Positions 8,642 to 16,858 of a stretch of 37,309 nt of DNA are shown here, one piece after another. Each line of letters opens with the position of its first letter. Position 1 is the first letter of the stretch. The notes under the pieces are model-generated. The model was not told the origin of the DNA and ran no database searches. It was given only the letters and a program-made list of their open reading frames with translations. The stretch is from contig CACXDM010000137.1 in assembly GCA_902766435.1 (NCBI GenBank), forward strand, positions 1 to 37,309, in the 5' to 3' direction. The stretch is from an uncultured Erysipelotrichaceae bacterium (GTDB taxonomy: Bacteria > Bacillota_I > Bacilli_A > Erysipelotrichales > Erysipelotrichaceae). The translations under genes and the position numbers were made by a program.

Positions 8642-10024
8642 ATGGCATATGAGAGAGAAAGCTTCGAAGCGCTGGTCGAAAGGATGAAATCCTATCTCGG
8701 GGAAAAGAAGTATGTACAGGCCAGAGATACGATTCTTGATCTTGAACCGGTCGATATCGCATATATTATGGAAACTCTTCCGGAGGAGACAATACCGATT
8801 GTTTTCCGGCTGCTTCCGAAGGAACTTGCGGCTGAAGTATTTGTCGAACTTGATACGGATTCACAGGAGAACCTGATCAAGGGATTCTCTAAATCCGAGC
8901 TGAAGGAAGTCGTCGACGAACTGTATCTGGATGACGTTGTAGACATCATTGAAGAGATGCCGGCAAACGTCGTCAGAAGAATTCTGGCTTCGGCTGATTC
9001 CGATACAAGAAGAGACATAAACAATATCCTGCAGTATCCCGAGTCGTCCACCGGCTCGATCATGACGACCGAGTATATCGACCTGAAGAAGGATATGACG
9101 GTTGAGGACGCCTTCAAGAAGATCCGCCGTATCGGTCAGGACATGGAGACGATCAACGTCATGTATATTGTTGATCCGCAAAGACATCTGATCGGCTTCG
9201 TTTCGATCCGTACGCTTCTGCTGGCGGATGAATCGGATACGATGGAAGAGATCATGGACCGTACGGTCATTTCCGCCAATACGCTGGATGACCAGGAAGA
9301 GACGGCGCGTAAATTCGAGAAGTATGACTTTCTGACAATGCCGGTTGTGGACAAAGAGGGGAGACTTGTCGGTATCGTTACGATCGACGATGCTCTCGAT
9401 GTCCTGGTTGAAGAAACGACCGAAGACATTGAACGAATGGCTGCTATCTCTCCTTCGTACAAACCGTATCTGAACACCGGTGTCATGGAGACGGTCAAGT
9501 CAAGAATTCCCTGGCTTCTGCTGCTGATGATTTCGGCGACGTTTACCGGTCAGATCATTTCTTCGTTTGAAGACGCGCTGGCTGCGGTGACCGTACTGAA
9601 CGCATATATACCGATGCTGATGGATACCGGCGGAAACAGCGGCTCACAGGCCAGTGTTACCGTAATCCGCGGTATCTCTCTTGATGAAATTACCCTGAAG
9701 GATATCTTCAAGGTCATATGGAAGGAGATCCGGGTGGCGGTAATCGTCGGTGCGATACTTGCCTGCTGCAATTTTGCCAAACTGATGCTGATTGATAAGA
9801 TGCTCTTCCATAATCCGATTACGGTACAGGTTGCCCTTGTCATCTGTCTGACGCTGATCGTCACTGTTTTTGCCGCCAAGCTTGTCGGATGCACACTGCC
9901 GATTCTCGCCAAGGCACTCGGGTTTGACCCGGCGGTCATGGCATCTCCGTTCATTACGACAATCGTTGATGCGATTTCGCTGCTGATCTATTTCCAGTTT
10001 GCGACGATGATTCTGCATCTTTAA
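8642..10024 (+). CDS. mgtE: Magnesium transporter MgtE
   Basis: 460 aa Mg2+ channel/transporter of the MgtE family. The N-terminal superhelical domain (about residues 25-130) contains the repeated acidic helices and the ESSTGSIMTTEY junction. Two CBS domains follow (about 135-255), then a five-helix membrane domain from about residue 285 beginning PWLLLLMISATF and containing the conserved TGGNSGSQA motif of the pore. In characterised homologues Mg2+ binding between the N and CBS domains closes the channel. Length and domain order are normal. GGAGG at 8631 supports the start. The gene appears monocistronic, with its own -10-like box upstream and a large hairpin downstream. Confidence 0.95.
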   Translation: MAYERESFEALVERMKSYLGEKKYVQARDTILDLEPVDIAYIMETLPEETIPIVFRLLPKELAAEVFVELDTDSQENLIKGFSKSELKEVVDELYLDDVVDIIEEMPANVVRRILASADSDTRRDINNILQYPESSTGSIMTTEYIDLKKDMTVEDAFKKIRRIGQDMETINVMYIVDPQRHLIGFVSIRTLLLADESDTMEEIMDRTVISANTLDDQEETARKFEKYDFLTMPVVDKEGRLVGIVTIDDALDVLVEETTEDIERMAAISPSYKPYLNTGVMETVKSRIPWLLLLMISATFTGQIISSFEDALAAVTVLNAYIPMLMDTGGNSGSQASVTVIRGISLDEITLKDIFKVIWKEIRVAVIVGAILACCNFAKLMLIDKMLFHNPITVQVALVICLTLIVTVFAAKLVGCTLPILAKALGFDPAVMASPFITTIVDAISLLIYFQFATMILHL

Positions 10025-10034
10025 TCTGAGTCAG

Positions 10035-10080
10035 CCTGTGCCAAAGGGATCCGGAAACAGTTCCCGAAAGCACGGGTTTT
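10035..10080 (+). terminator. Two-tier hairpin with T-tract between mgtE and metF
   Basis: CCTGTGC (10035-10041) pairs with GCACGGG (10070-10076), with one G-T pair. Inside, GGGA pairs with TCCC, the two stems separated by a CAAA/GAAA internal loop. Four T residues follow. It most likely terminates mgtE. It does not match S-box, cobalamin or THF riboswitch consensus as I know them. Confidence 0.6.
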
Positions 10081-10132
10081 CCTATATTCAGCCATAGATT
10101 TTTCCGATCATCTTACCGTATACAGTCATGTG

Positions 10133-10138
10133 TACAAT
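10133..10138 (+). promoter_or_regulatory. Possible -10 box for the metF operon
   Basis: TACAAT lies 18 bases before metF, just upstream of the AGGAG ribosome site. No clear -35 hexamer is seen at 16-18 bases. Low confidence. Confidence 0.3.
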
Positions 10139-10155
10139 CAATACAGGAGCAGTTT

Positions 10156-11016
10156 ATGAAGATTATTGATTTACTGAACAACGACAAGATTACCATTTCT
10201 TTTGAAGTCTTCCCGCCAAAGAAGGCAGAGAACCTTGAATCCGTACGTACCGCTACCGAAAAGATTGCCTGTCTTCATCCTTCCTTTATGAGTGTTACCT
10301 ACGGCGCAGCGGGCACAACTGCCGGCTATACGATTGAAATTGCCGAAAATCTGAAAAACAGTGACGGAATCACGGTCATGCCGCATCTGACGTGTGTGAC
10401 GCTGACGGAAAAGAAGGCGGTGGAAATGACGGACCGGCTCAAGAAAGCGGGGATTGAAAACATTATGGCTCTGCGCGGCGATCTGCCGGCTGACGGAAAA
10501 CGCGAACATGAATTCGAACATGCGGTTGATCTGATCCGCTACCTGAAGGCAAATACGGATCTCTGCATCGGCGGGGCATGTTATCCGGAGGGACATGTGG
10601 AAAGCGCGAATAAGGCTGAAGATATCGGTTATCTGCGGGAAAAAGTGGATGCCGGATGTGATTTTCTGACGACCCAGATGTTCTTCGACAATAATATTCT
10701 TTACAATTTCCTCTACCGCATCAGGGAAGCGGGAATCAATGTTCCGGTGCTTGCGGGCATTATGCCCATCTGCAACAAGCGTCAGCTGTCCCGTTCCGTT
10801 GCGCTCAGCGGAACAAATGTCCCGGAACGCTTCAGGGCAATCGTGGACCGCTTCGGCGATCATCCTGCGGCAATGAAACAGGCAGGTATTATCTATGCTT
10901 CAGAGCAGATCATCGATCTGCTTGCCAACAATGTGAAGCATATTCATGTCTATACGATGAACAAGCCTGATATCGCTGAAGGCATCATGCATAATCTGTC
11001 GGAAATTCTGAAATGA
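10156..11016 (+). CDS. metF: Methylenetetrahydrofolate reductase
   Basis: 286 aa flavin-dependent reductase converting 5,10-methylene-THF to 5-methyl-THF, the methyl donor for methionine synthase. Recognisable landmarks are the opening ISFEVFPPK strand (catalytic Glu), SVTYGAAGTT, the ALRGDLP motif, GGACYPEGH, AGCDFLTTQMFFD and the LAGIMPI strand. Length matches bacterial MetF. The ATG follows CAGGAG. The stop overlaps the start of the next gene in an ATGA, so reductase, MetH reactivation protein and MetH are translationally coupled, which makes a compact methyl-THF to methionine module. Confidence 0.94.
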   Translation: MKIIDLLNNDKITISFEVFPPKKAENLESVRTATEKIACLHPSFMSVTYGAAGTTAGYTIEIAENLKNSDGITVMPHLTCVTLTEKKAVEMTDRLKKAGIENIMALRGDLPADGKREHEFEHAVDLIRYLKANTDLCIGGACYPEGHVESANKAEDIGYLREKVDAGCDFLTTQMFFDNNILYNFLYRIREAGINVPVLAGIMPICNKRQLSRSVALSGTNVPERFRAIVDRFGDHPAAMKQAGIIYASEQIIDLLANNVKHIHVYTMNKPDIAEGIMHNLSEILK

Positions 11017-11672
11017 GAAAGGCAGACAGAAGGGAAATCAGAAGATATCTGGGGATGGATCCGCTCACAGAGGATCCCCGGATTGAAGAAAGAATCACCG
11101 AAGCTCTCGGAAAACTTGAAAAGGCGTGTTCACCTTCATATGGCAGGGAGTACGTGGATCTGAGCGTTGAAGGGGATACCGTCAGCTTCGGCGGAATAGA
11201 AACAGTCAGCCGGAATCTTGCGGCGAACCTCAGCGGATGTGATGAAGTCTGTGTAATGGCATGTACGCTGGGAGCGGAAGCGGACAGAATGATCAGGCGT
11301 GCTTCGGTGATTTCCGCGCTTGAGGGGGCTGTGTATCAGGCATCTGCTTCGGCAATGGCAGAGGCATGGTGTGAGACCGTAAATGACCTGATCCGTGAAG
11401 AGGCAGAGAAAAAGGGAAAAGTGTGTCATCCCCGGTTTTCTCCGGGATACGGAGATCTTTCACTTTCACTGCAGAAAGACCTCTTCCGTATCGTGCCAAT
11501 TACGAAAACAACCGGTGTGTCACTGACGGAATCGATGCTGATGGTGCCGGTGAAATCGGTCACTGCTTTGATCGGTCTCGGTTATGAGGAATGCGGCACA
11601 TCGGAAAATAAATGCATAAACTGTACCATGGCAGATGAATGCCCGTACCGTACGGAAGGAGAAAAGGAATGA
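11013..11672 (+). CDS. Stand-alone methionine synthase activation-domain protein
   Basis: 219 aa protein matching the vitamin B12-dependent methionine synthase activation domain, which in E. coli MetH forms the C-terminus and binds S-adenosylmethionine for reductive remethylation of inactive cob(II)alamin. The key segment RFSPGYGDLSLSLQ is present near residues 140-153, as is SMAEAWCE. It ends with a CxNCxMxxxCPYR cysteine cluster common to the stand-alone proteins but absent from E. coli MetH. Overlaps of four bases with metF upstream and metH downstream (both ATGA) indicate coupled expression. As the following MetH lacks this domain, the protein very probably acts in trans as its reactivase. 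Confidence 0.9.
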   Translation: MRKADRREIRRYLGMDPLTEDPRIEERITEALGKLEKACSPSYGREYVDLSVEGDTVSFGGIETVSRNLAANLSGCDEVCVMACTLGAEADRMIRRASVISALEGAVYQASASAMAEAWCETVNDLIREEAEKKGKVCHPRFSPGYGDLSLSLQKDLFRIVPITKTTGVSLTESMLMVPVKSVTALIGLGYEECGTSENKCINCTMADECPYRTEGEKE

Positions 11673-14074
11673 AATCTCTGCGTGACAGAATCGGAAAAGA
11701 ATGGATATTTTTTGACGGCGGATCGGGAACGCTGCTGCAGAAGATGGGTCTCAAAGGGGGAGAACTGCCGGAGAGATGGAATCTGACACATCCGGAGAGA
11801 ATTATTGAACTGTATTCCGGTTATCTGAATGCCGGATGTCATATTTTCAACACCAATACGTTCGGCGCAAACCGTTTCCATTACCCTGAGGATCTCGATG
11901 AAGTGGTAAGTGCGGCAGTCAGACTTGCTGATCAGGCAAGGAAGCAGACCGGCAGAAAGGATGCTCTGATTGCGCTGGATATCGGTCCTACGGGAAAACT
12001 GCTTGAGCCTATCGGTGATCTGTCTTTTGAAGAGGCAGTTGATGTATTTGCCTCTGTTGTAAGGACCGGTGTTTCAGCCGGGGCGGATCTGGTTCTGATT
12101 GAAACAATGAGTGATATCTATGAGGCTAAGGCAGCTGTTATTGCCACAAAGGAAAACTGTGATCTGCCGGTATTCTGCACCGTGACGTTTGATCAGAACG
12201 CAAAGATGCTGACAGGTGCCTCTGCGGAAGGCGCTGCGGCAATTCTGGAGGGACTGGGCGTGGATGCGCTGGGTGTAAACTGTTCCCTCGGGCCGAAGGA
12301 GATGTTTCCGATTGTTGAGCGTATTGTAAATGCCAGTGACGTTCCTGTGATTGTCAATCCGAATGCGGGACTGCCGAAAACGAAGAACGGGATGACGTAT
12401 TATGATATTACGCCGGATGACTTTGCCGGTTATATGGAAAAGATTGCCGGTCTCGGGGTGACGATGCTTGGAGGATGCTGCGGCACGACACCGAAGCATA
12501 TCAGCCGTCTGATCGAAACCGTCAGCTGTAAGCCTGTTCCTGAACGGAAACAGCCCGGAAGGACTTTTGCCGCATCAGGATCCGGGATTGCGGAACTCGG
12601 AAAAAAGACGAAGATTATCGGTGAGAGAATCAATCCCACCGGAAAGAAGATATTCAAACAGGCGCTTCGTGAGAAAAACTACGACTATATCATCGGTGAA
12701 GGACTGAAGCAGGAAGACGGCGGGGCGGATCTGCTTGATGTCAATGTCGGTCTGCCGGAAATTGATGAAGCGGAGATGCTGGAGACTGTTGTCCGCAAGC
12801 TGCAGAGCGTGACAACGCTTCCGCTGCAGATTGATACATCCGATCCCGTTGCCCTGGAAAGAGCGCTCCGCATCTATAACGGCAAGGCAATGATCAATTC
12901 GGTTAACGGCAAACAGGAATCCATGGATGCTGTCATGCCGCTCGCAGCCAAATACGGCGGTGTTCTGGTAGCGCTTTGTCTTGATGAAAACGGGATTCCC
13001 GATACCGCAGAGGGACGTTTTGCGGTGGCTGAGAAGATTCTGAAGGAAGCGGAGAAATACCATATCCGCAGGAAGGATATTGTCTTTGACGGGCTTGCCA
13101 TGACGGTATCTTCCGACAGTAAATCAGCACTGGTTACACTGGAAACGATCAGACGGATCAGAGAGGAACTCGGCTGCTGTACAGTTCTGGGTGTATCAAA
13201 TATTTCTTTCGGTCTGCCGCAGAGACAGATGATCAATTCCTTCTTTCTTGCGATGGCAATGCAGAACGGTCTTTCCTGCGCGATCATTAATCCGAACAAC
13301 GATACGATGATGGCCGGTTATCTTTCCGCCTGCGCTCTTTTGAATCAGGATCCCCAGTGCGGTGAGTATATCAGCGCATTTGCCGCGGCGGGCGAATCGG
13401 CAGGATTAAGCCTGAAGAGAAATGATGCCTCAGCTGTTCAGAATCAGGGGACGGATCTGTTTTCCTGCATTGAGCGGGGATTGATCTCTCAGGCGGAAAA
13501 GGCGGTATCGGAACAGCTTAAGGTAAAGAAACCATTGGATATCATCGATGAGTTTCTGATTCCCGCACTGGATAAAGTCGGACAGGGATTTGAAAAAGGA
13601 ACGGTGTTTCTGCCTCAGCTGCTGATGAGCGCCGATGCGGCCAAAGCAGCGTTTGCCGTCATGAAAAATGCAATGGAGCCGGGATCACAGAGTATTAAGG
13701 GTGACGTGATTCTTGCAACGGTGAAAGGGGATATCCATGACATCGGAAAGAATATCGTCAAGGTCATGCTGGAAAACTACGGATACAATGTGATTGATCT
13801 CGGCAAGGATGTTGATCCTGAGCTGATCGCGGATACCGCAGTTGAAAAAAACATTAAGCTTGTCGGGCTTTCCGCTTTGATGACAACGACAGTCGTCAGT
13901 ATGGAGGAAACCATCAGACTTCTCCGTAAGCGTAAGCCGGACACAAAGATCGTTGTCGGCGGAGCTGTGCTGACGCAGGAATATGCCGATATGATCGGTG
14001 CGGACGCGTACGCGAAAGACGCAATGGCAACCGTCCGGTATGCCGACAGTGTATTCTCTGACCATGAGAACTGA
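11669..14074 (+). CDS. metH: Cobalamin-dependent methionine synthase lacking the activation domain
   Basis: 801 aa enzyme that moves the methyl group from methyl-THF through cobalamin to homocysteine. Domain order: homocysteine-binding barrel (about 1-290) with zinc cysteines in GVNCSLG and GGCCGTTP; pterin-binding barrel (about 315-580) opening GERINPTGKK; cap helices (about 605-680); and the Rossmann B12 domain with the axial-ligand motif DIHDIG in its first third. The C-terminal activation domain of E. coli MetH is absent and is supplied by the adjacent gene. Start: the ATG at 11669 forms an ATGA overlap with the preceding stop and follows GGAAGGAG at 11654; an open frame extends farther upstream but has no better start. 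Confidence 0.95.
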   Translation: MKSLRDRIGKEWIFFDGGSGTLLQKMGLKGGELPERWNLTHPERIIELYSGYLNAGCHIFNTNTFGANRFHYPEDLDEVVSAAVRLADQARKQTGRKDALIALDIGPTGKLLEPIGDLSFEEAVDVFASVVRTGVSAGADLVLIETMSDIYEAKAAVIATKENCDLPVFCTVTFDQNAKMLTGASAEGAAAILEGLGVDALGVNCSLGPKEMFPIVERIVNASDVPVIVNPNAGLPKTKNGMTYYDITPDDFAGYMEKIAGLGVTMLGGCCGTTPKHISRLIETVSCKPVPERKQPGRTFAASGSGIAELGKKTKIIGERINPTGKKIFKQALREKNYDYIIGEGLKQEDGGADLLDVNVGLPEIDEAEMLETVVRKLQSVTTLPLQIDTSDPVALERALRIYNGKAMINSVNGKQESMDAVMPLAAKYGGVLVALCLDENGIPDTAEGRFAVAEKILKEAEKYHIRRKDIVFDGLAMTVSSDSKSALVTLETIRRIREELGCCTVLGVSNISFGLPQRQMINSFFLAMAMQNGLSCAIINPNNDTMMAGYLSACALLNQDPQCGEYISAFAAAGESAGLSLKRNDASAVQNQGTDLFSCIERGLISQAEKAVSEQLKVKKPLDIIDEFLIPALDKVGQGFEKGTVFLPQLLMSADAAKAAFAVMKNAMEPGSQSIKGDVILATVKGDIHDIGKNIVKVMLENYGYNVIDLGKDVDPELIADTAVEKNIKLVGLSALMTTTVVSMEETIRLLRKRKPDTKIVVGGAVLTQEYADMIGADAYAKDAMATVRYADSVFSDHEN

Positions 14075-14077
14075 AAT

Positions 14078-14099
14078 CTCTCCTGAGGGGAGGTTTTTT
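14078..14099 (+). terminator. Terminator of the methionine operon
   Basis: CTCTCC (14078-14083) pairs with GGGGAG (14087-14092) with one G-T pair and a TGA loop; a G and six T follow. It directly abuts the metH stop codon. Confidence 0.75.
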
Positions 14100-14133
14100 C
14101 ATTGTGGCTGTACTGTCATTACGCTTTTCCATA

Positions 14134-14142
14134 TGGTATGAT
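14134..14142 (+). promoter_or_regulatory. Candidate extended -10 promoter for hflX
   Basis: TGGTATGAT matches an extended -10 (TGnTATAAT with one mismatch). CTGTCA 18 bases upstream is a weak -35. If used, transcription would start at about 14149, next to the GTG at 14150. Confidence 0.4.
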
Positions 14143-15391
14143 CATCAGCGTGAAAAACGTGATTATTGCGGGAATAGATCTGAAGAACAGCCGGGAATCC
14201 TTCAGTCTGATGATGGAGGAAACAAAGTCGCTGTGTGAAGCATGCGGCATGAATGTGACCGGTGAGATTGTACAGAAATCCCGTTCGATGGATCCTTCAA
14301 CCGCTTTCAGAAAAGGAAAACTGGAAGAACTCCGTCTGATGTGCGGTGAACTCGGCGCGGACGGTATTGTTTTTCATAATGCGCTTTCGGTACAGACTGC
14401 CAACCGGATTGCTTCTGTATGCGGCGTTGAAGTCATTGACCGGACAGCAGTCATTCTGAATATCTTTTCCAGGCGCGCCAGAAGCCGGCAGGCTAAGCTG
14501 CAGACGGAAATGGCAAGACTGCAGTATGATCTGCCGCGTATTCTCAGTGACCGGGATTCGGCAGGACATGAACGGGGCGGAGCCGCATACAACAGAGGGA
14601 CCGGTGAAATGAGAAGCTCTCTTACAGCGAGGAAATATGAGGCAAGAATTGCCGTACTGCGCAAAGAACTCGCGAAGATCGATCAAAGAGCCGGACAGGA
14701 TGAGCGCCGGAGGGCCAAGACATTGTTCCGGCGGGCAGCGCTGATCGGTTATACGAATGCCGGAAAGAGCAGTCTGATGAACTGTCTTCTCGAAATATCC
14801 GGAAGAAGCGGCACAAGGGTCGAAGAAAAGGATATGCTCTTTGCGACTCTGGATACCAGTGTCAGGAAAATCACGGTACAGGGAAGATCGTTTCTGCTGA
14901 GTGATACGGTAGGGTTTGTATCGGATCTTCCCCATTCGCTGATTGAGGCATTTCATGCGACACTGCGGGCTGCGGCGGAAGCTGATCTGCTGATTCACGT
15001 GATCGATTTCTCTGATCCCGAATGGCAGACAAAGGCAGAGATCACGGAACAGACGCTGACGGATATCGGGGCGGAAGGTATTCCGGTGCTCCGGGTTTTC
15101 AATAAATGTGATCTTGTGAACGGAAAGAAAGCGGACGGTATGATGATTTCCTGCCGTACCGGTTACGGAATAAAGGAACTGACGGTTGAAATCATTGACC
15201 GGCTGTATCCGGAAGAAGATTCGGTGCTCTGCCGGATTTCCTATGATAGAATGGGTGTTGCTGAAAAATACTTCAGCCTGCTGAAAAGCACGATCCTTGA
15301 ACAGAACGAAAACGGGATGGTTGTTCGTTTCTGTGGACCGGAGGATCTTGTGAGAAGTGCAGGAACGGAAATGGAAAGGACTGAAAAATGA
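14138..15391 (+). CDS. hflX: GTPase HflX
   Basis: About 417 aa ribosome-associated GTPase of the HflX family, which in studied bacteria splits stalled or hibernating 70S ribosomes under stress. The N-terminal HflX domain shows FRKGKLEEL, VFHNALS, VIDRTAVILNIFS and the ARSRQAKLQ helix, followed by the coiled segment with GTGE. The G domain has G1 GYTNAGKSS, G3 DTVGF and G4 NKCD, then a short C-terminal domain. The start is uncertain: ATG 14138, GTG 14150 and an upstream TTG at 14102 are all in frame and none has a clear ribosome site. The ATG is listed; GTG 14150 would fit a leaderless transcript. The gene overlaps the M18 peptidase by ATGA. Confidence 0.92.
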   Translation: MIISVKNVIIAGIDLKNSRESFSLMMEETKSLCEACGMNVTGEIVQKSRSMDPSTAFRKGKLEELRLMCGELGADGIVFHNALSVQTANRIASVCGVEVIDRTAVILNIFSRRARSRQAKLQTEMARLQYDLPRILSDRDSAGHERGGAAYNRGTGEMRSSLTARKYEARIAVLRKELAKIDQRAGQDERRRAKTLFRRAALIGYTNAGKSSLMNCLLEISGRSGTRVEEKDMLFATLDTSVRKITVQGRSFLLSDTVGFVSDLPHSLIEAFHATLRAAAEADLLIHVIDFSDPEWQTKAEITEQTLTDIGAEGIPVLRVFNKCDLVNGKKADGMMISCRTGYGIKELTVEIIDRLYPEEDSVLCRISYDRMGVAEKYFSLLKSTILEQNENGMVVRFCGPEDLVRSAGTEMERTEK

Positions 15392-16761
15392 CAAAAAAGA
15401 CCGTATGGGAAAAAACAAACGGTGAAGAGCGGAAAAAACTCTTTGCCTTCGCCGAGGATTACAGGAGGTTTCTCAGTGTTTCGAAAACAGAACGCACACT
15501 GACTGCCAACAGTATCCGCATGGCTGAAGAAGCCGGTTTTGTGCCGGCTGATTCACTGAAAGGAGCGCCGAAACCGGGTGACAGAATTTACTTTGTGAAC
15601 AGAGGAAAGAATATCTGTCTCTATGTCATCGGAAAGAAGCCGCTTACAGAAGGGATGAATATTCTCGGCGCGCATATTGATTCGCCAAGGTCTGACCTCA
15701 AACAGGTTCCGCTTTATGAGAAAGACGGACTTGCTCTGCTTGACACACATTACTACGGCGGTATCAAGAAATATCAGTGGGTCGCAAGACCGATGGCAAT
15801 GATCGGTGTTGTCTGTCTGAAGGACGGCTCGGTAATTGATATCAATATCGGTGATCATGAAGGTGATCCGGTTGTCGCATATTCGGATCTGCTGATTCAT
15901 CTTGCGGCAGAACAGATGAAGAAAAGCGGAAGTGAAGTCGTTGAAGGCGAACAGCTCGATCTTCTTGTCGGCAGTATTCCGGCAGAAGGAGAGGAAAAGG
16001 AACCGGTAAAGAAGTATATTCTGAATCTGCTGAAGGAAAAGTACGGCATGGAAGAGGATGACTTCCTGTCGGCTGAAATCGAAATCGTTCCGGCTGGGGA
16101 AGCCAGAAATTACGGACTCGATTCATCGATGATCATGGGATACGGCCAGGACGATAAGATCTGTGCCTATGCGTCTCTCAGAGCGATTCTTGAAATGGAA
16201 GTACCGGAAAGAACATCCTGCTGTATTCTGGTCGATAAGGAAGAGATCGGATCCGTGGGAAACACCGGTATGCAGAGCCGTTTCTTCGAGAATACACTGA
16301 TCAGACTGCTTGACCTCTGCGGTCAGTGGAGTCTGCGGCAGGTGAATGAAGCACTGACAAACAGCAGAATGCTCTCCAGTGATGTATCGGCTGCGTTTGA
16401 TCCGCTGTATCCGTCTGTCATGGATCCGAAAAATGCCGCATTTCTCGGCCGCGGCATCTGTTTCAACAAATATACGGGAGCCCGGGGAAAATCGGGATCC
16501 AGTGATGCTTCCGCCGAATATGTTGCGAAGATCCGCAGGGTCATGGATGACAATGATGTGATGTTCCAGACATGCGAAATCGGAAAAGTCGATGCGGGAG
16601 GAGGGGGAACGATTGCCTATATTCTCGCGGATATGAATATGGATGTCATTGACGCCGGTATCTGCGTACTGAATATGCACGCTCCGTATGAGATTTCCTC
16701 CAAGGCGGATCTGTATGAAGGCTGGAAAGCATATACCGCATTCCTGAAGGATATGGACTGA
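15388..16761 (+). CDS. M18 family aminopeptidase
   Basis: 457 aa dizinc aminopeptidase of family M18 (aspartyl aminopeptidase/aminopeptidase I type). Metal and catalytic elements appear in order: GAHIDSPR, the DTHYYGG region, VDKEEIGS with the Glu pair, SSDVSAAFDP and the final LNMHAPYE histidine. The length and the KYQWVARPM segment are typical of the clostridial-type enzymes. Its start overlaps the hflX stop in an ATGA, so it relies on coupled translation. M18 enzymes prefer N-terminal acidic or aliphatic residues depending on branch; the sequence does not decide this by eye. It is closed by a strong terminator. Confidence 0.93.
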   Translation: MTKKTVWEKTNGEERKKLFAFAEDYRRFLSVSKTERTLTANSIRMAEEAGFVPADSLKGAPKPGDRIYFVNRGKNICLYVIGKKPLTEGMNILGAHIDSPRSDLKQVPLYEKDGLALLDTHYYGGIKKYQWVARPMAMIGVVCLKDGSVIDINIGDHEGDPVVAYSDLLIHLAAEQMKKSGSEVVEGEQLDLLVGSIPAEGEEKEPVKKYILNLLKEKYGMEEDDFLSAEIEIVPAGEARNYGLDSSMIMGYGQDDKICAYASLRAILEMEVPERTSCCILVDKEEIGSVGNTGMQSRFFENTLIRLLDLCGQWSLRQVNEALTNSRMLSSDVSAAFDPLYPSVMDPKNAAFLGRGICFNKYTGARGKSGSSDASAEYVAKIRRVMDDNDVMFQTCEIGKVDAGGGGTIAYILADMNMDVIDAGICVLNMHAPYEISSKADLYEGWKAYTAFLKDMD

Positions 16762-16785
16762 GACTCTTATGAAAAGAGTCTTTTT
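16762..16785 (+). terminator. Terminator after hflX-M18 peptidase
   Basis: A perfect 7-bp stem GACTCTT/AAGAGTC with an ATGAA loop is followed by five T, starting one base after the stop codon. Confidence 0.85.
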
Positions 16786-16804
16786 CTCTGCGGCTTTGAA
16801 ATCT

Positions 16805-16833
16805 TTGAACTATCTCAGGCACACTGCTACAAT
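16805..16833 (+). promoter_or_regulatory. Strong sigma-A-type promoter for the tandem phosphatase
   Basis: TTGAAC (16805-16810), a 17-base spacer and TACAAT (16828-16833), with an additional TG extension (TGC directly before the -10). It lies between the M18 terminator and the gene start at 16859. Confidence 0.75.
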
Positions 16834-16858
16834 AGTGATGTTAAGGCGGTGAACTGTT

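Noticed and set aside
10025..10155. S-box, cobalamin or THF riboswitch in front of metF
   Set aside because: The gap is 131 bases and I see none of the conserved core motifs of these riboswitches.
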